A stretch of DNA of 64,000 nucleotides from NCBI GenBank assembly GCA_964607765.1, contig CAZSNT010000040.1:1-64000 (forward strand), in the 5' to 3' direction. The notes under the pieces were generated by a model. It was not told where the DNA came from and did not search any database. It saw only the letters and a list, made by a program, of their open reading frames with translations. Position numbers and translations under genes: made by a program. Source of the DNA: CAZSNT01 sp964607765. Lineage in GTDB: Bacteria > Verrucomicrobiota > Lentisphaeria > Oligosphaerales > JABHEG01. Shown here piece by piece: positions 61,530 to 64,000 of the stretch. The stretch's first letter is position 1. The number at the start of each line of letters is the position of its first letter.

Positions 61530-64000
61530 TCACTGACTGAGCGGTAATGTTAACACAAATGTCGTTCCGCGGCCGGGCGCGCTGTTCACGTCAATGCCCG
61601 CGCCGTGCTCTTCGAGAATGCTGTGACAGATGGCCAGACCCAACCCGCTGCCGTCAGCTTTCGTGGTGAAAAACGGGTCGAATATGCGATCAAGATGCTC
61701 GTCCTCGATTCCGCGGCCTGTGTCCTCAATCGTCAGGCGCAGCGCTTCGTCGCCCTGAGCGTGTTCCGTGCGTGCGACGCCCTTTCGCAGGCAGAGGGTT
61801 ATACGTCGTTCACCCTCGGACATTGCCTGGACTGCATTCTGCAGCAGATTGAGGAACACCTGGTGCAGCTGCTGCGCGTCGCCCCGAACCTGGATGAGCT
61901 CGTCGGGGAAATCGCGCACAACGTCCACCTGCTGTTTGGACAACTGGCTGCTGAGCAGCTCAAGCGTCCGCTCCAATACCTCGACCACATTGACTTGTCC
62001 GGTCTGCCGCTGACGCGGTCGAGCAAAGTGAAGCAAGCTTTGTACCAACGTGTTGATTCGGTTGACCTCGCTGATGACGATGTTGCTGAAACTCTCCCGG
62101 AACTCGCAGTCCTGATACCGTTCCGGCAGCAGCTGAGCAAAGGTCTGAATGGACACCAGCGGATTCTTGATCTCGTGCGCCATACCGGCCGCAAGCGTGC
62201 CGACGGACGCCAGCCGGTCCATTCGGCGGACCTTCTGCTCGAAACGCCTCTTGTCCGTCAGGTCCTGGAAGACCAGCATGGCCCCCGCGGCGTTCCCGCG
62301 CGCGTCCACTAGAGACGTAGTCTCGCACTCGCACGGCATGGTCCGATCCCCTGCCGTGACAGACACTTCGCGCGGGGCCTGATCAACGCCTTCGGCCAAC
62401 GTCAGCTCCAGGCACTCGGCGAAGCACGGCACAAATTCCCGGATGCTCTGCCCTACCCACTGCTGAGTCTGTGCGCCGAGAATGGTCGCGCCCGTCTCGT
62501 TGAGCGTGACCACGTTGAGCGCCGGATCGACGGTCAAAACGCCACGCTGCATGTGACGCAGAATGGTCTCGTAGTGCCTCTGGGCCTGCAGCACTTCCTC
62601 GTAGAGCCGCGCATTGTCGAGCGCAGACGCGGCTTGGGACGCGAGCGCGCCGAGCAGGTCTATCTCGTCCGAGGTGAAAGCATTGTCGCCCTTCTTGCCC
62701 CCGAGGAACAGGATTCCCAGCAGCTGCGTCTTGGCCAACAGCGGCGTGGCGAGCGACGCCCCGAGGGCATTGAACGTCTCCAGCATCGCGTCTTCATCAC
62801 CGTGGTGCGTCAGCAGTCCGGAGCCGGCCTCTTCCTTAGTGATCGTCGTGTGACGTTCACGCAGGCAGGCGACGATCTCGTTGTCTGCGGCAAGCTGCTC
62901 GGGGACGGGGCCGCGGACATCGCCGCTGAGTGCGGAGCGGCAAAACGCCCCCGACTCTCGGCCGGGCACGTAGACGATACCGGCGCATGCCTGAATGATG
63001 ATCGGGATCTCAGTGGCAACAATCGACGCGATATTCTCCTGTCCGTACGTCTCCGACAGTCTGTTGCCCAGGCGCAGGAGCGCGGCCTCGTGGTCATACC
63101 GGCCCTGGAACAGCCACCGATCGACGAACAGGGCGACGCCGCGCTGCAACGGTGCGACGACCAGAGCCACCACGAAAGCGAGCCCCAACGTAACGCACGC
63201 CTGAACGATCGGCGGGGCATCGCCCAAGGCCAGGCGCAAGGCCATGATCGTGGGCAGAAACAGACCGGCCAGGATCCCGCCTGTCAGGCCGTGGACAAGC
63301 ACGCTGCGCAGCGCGATACCGATGTCCATGAGCCGGTAGCGCAGGATGGCGTAGGCCGTCAGAACGGAAATGAACAGCGTGCCGAGGCCGCCCCCGAGCA
63401 TACAGGATTCCGGCCGTTCCGTGAAGAGGGGCACGATGAAGTTCGTGAGGCTGACCACGACAAAAGCGACGGCGAACCCGATCAGCGTGTAGTTCAGCTG
63501 CATGCGCTCCATGCCCGGCGCGGTCCGGCCGCGGACACGAAGCAGATTGCAGGTGCTCCAGAAGAAGGCCGCGATCATGTAGGAGACATAGACGGCAAAG
63601 AGCGGTCCGAACACGGGGCGTTTGCCGAAGTCCCCCCACTCGACCGAGGCCTGAACGAGGGGCGTCAGACAGAGCACAAACACAATTGCGCCGGACAGCA
63701 CGGTCGCCCTGAGGATAAAGGGCGAGGGCGTGACGTGGTTACGCTCCGGGAAAAACCAGGTAAACACCAGGTAGGACGTCCCGATCAGGCTCCCCGAAGC
63801 AAACGATGCCCGGCCAAGGAGTGTCACCGTCTCCGGGTTGTCGCAGAGCAGGATCAGGAAATTGAAGAAGTTCCAGCACGCCAGCGAAACCACGACGGCG
63901 GCGAACGCGAAGTGAGCGGGACGGGTGTGGCGCCGCCAGAGCACGTAGCCGATCATGGCCAGGTTGGACACGGCGCACAGCAGCAGTATAGCACTTACCG
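61530..64000 (-). CDS. Membrane sensor histidine kinase, 5' end cut by window edge
   Basis: The frame is open to the window edge, with a hydrophobic segment continuing past the first internal GTG at 63971, so the N-terminus is incomplete. Residues 1-230 (counted from 63971) contain about seven transmembrane helices typical of histidine-kinase 7TM sensors. A GAF domain follows (about 290-460), then PAS (MQRGVLTVDPALNVVTLNE) and a canonical HisKA (AAGMAHEIKNPLVSIQT, intact His-Glu-Ile-Lys-Asn). The HATPase has IEDTGRGIEDEHLDRIF and GSGLGLAICHSILEEHG. It lies 26 bp upstream of the second kinase on the same strand, so the three regulatory genes likely form one operon. Confidence 0.88.
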   Translation of the reverse strand, partial: VSAILLLCAVSNLAMIGYVLWRRHTRPAHFAFAAVVVSLACWNFFNFLILLCDNPETVTLLGRASFASGSLIGTSYLVFTWFFPERNHVTPSPFILRATVLSGAIVFVLCLTPLVQASVEWGDFGKRPVFGPLFAVYVSYMIAAFFWSTCNLLRVRGRTAPGMERMQLNYTLIGFAVAFVVVSLTNFIVPLFTERPESCMLGGGLGTLFISVLTAYAILRYRLMDIGIALRSVLVHGLTGGILAGLFLPTIMALRLALGDAPPIVQACVTLGLAFVVALVVAPLQRGVALFVDRWLFQGRYDHEAALLRLGNRLSETYGQENIASIVATEIPIIIQACAGIVYVPGRESGAFCRSALSGDVRGPVPEQLAADNEIVACLRERHTTITKEEAGSGLLTHHGDEDAMLETFNALGASLATPLLAKTQLLGILFLGGKKGDNAFTSDEIDLLGALASQAASALDNARLYEEVLQAQRHYETILRHMQRGVLTVDPALNVVTLNETGATILGAQTQQWVGQSIREFVPCFAECLELTLAEGVDQAPREVSVTAGDRTMPCECETTSLVDARGNAAGAMLVFQDLTDKRRFEQKVRRMDRLASVGTLAAGMAHEIKNPLVSIQTFAQLLPERYQDCEFRESFSNIVISEVNRINTLVQSLLHFARPRQRQTGQVNVVEVLERTLELLSSQLSKQQVDVVRDFPDELIQVRGDAQQLHQVFLNLLQNAVQAMSEGERRITLCLRKGVARTEHAQGDEALRLTIEDTGRGIEDEHLDRIFDPFFTTKADGSGLGLAICHSILEEHGAGIDVNSAPGRGTTFVLTLPLSQ

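Overview
The window is a high-GC bacterial chromosome segment with no rRNA, tRNA, phage or insertion sequence that I can recognise. It contains two 100-N scaffold gaps (3203-3302 and 27695-27794), so it looks like an assembled environmental genome. The gene mix suggests a member of the PVC superphylum (Lentisphaerota, Kiritimatiellota, Verrucomicrobiota or Planctomycetota) or a neighbour such as Hydrogenedentota. It combines many exported carbohydrate-active enzymes, formylglycine sulfatases, right-handed beta-helix proteins, a PQQ-type propeller protein and a MurC-MurB fusion. The phylum is an inference from gene content only.

Region 1 (1-43249) is a large polysaccharide-degradation island. 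It starts with a membrane protein, then a GH28 polygalacturonase-like gene broken by a scaffold gap, two large beta-helix proteins, an SGNH hydrolase and a lipoprotein-like protein of unknown fold. Next come three GH86-like (agarase/porphyranase-type) genes and a five-bladed propeller hydrolase, all on the minus strand. A plus-strand run follows: two sulfatases, a heparinase-type lyase fused to a TM1410/GH114-like domain, an ankyrin protein and a UroD-like protein. After a repeat-rich stretch at 27.6-28.0 kb come a HAD phosphatase and an exported methyltransferase-like/beta-propeller protein. These face a GntR/LacI-type regulator (AraR-like architecture), a kelch fragment, a GH2 enzyme and a 1582-residue multidomain lyase. 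A minus-strand deoC-sulfatase-SGNH run closes the island. The enzyme set fits attack on sulfated algal galactans and related uronic-acid polymers: endo-hydrolases and lyases outside the cell, sulfatases to remove ester sulfate, and GH2/propeller exo-enzymes to finish oligosaccharides.

Region 2 (43671-54729) is mostly housekeeping: a CobW-type GTPase, a MurC-MurB fusion, and a minus-strand run of creatininase-like, ThuA-like, gpmI, DUF1848 and cysteine desulfurase genes. An RpiB-SHMT fusion gene follows on the plus strand. Region 3 (54852-64000) holds a TAXI/TRAP transporter pair. It is followed by a two-component module of two paralogous histidine kinases (the second cut by the window edge) and a sigma-54 response regulator.

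The most unusual non-coding signal is a dispersed family of roughly 45-bp hairpin elements at about 0.1, 5.7, 27.8-28.0 and 32.0 kb. They have constant flanks and stems that differ by compensatory changes. One copy supplies the last 15 codons of a beta-helix gene, and a tandem array built partly from the same arm coincides with a scaffold gap.
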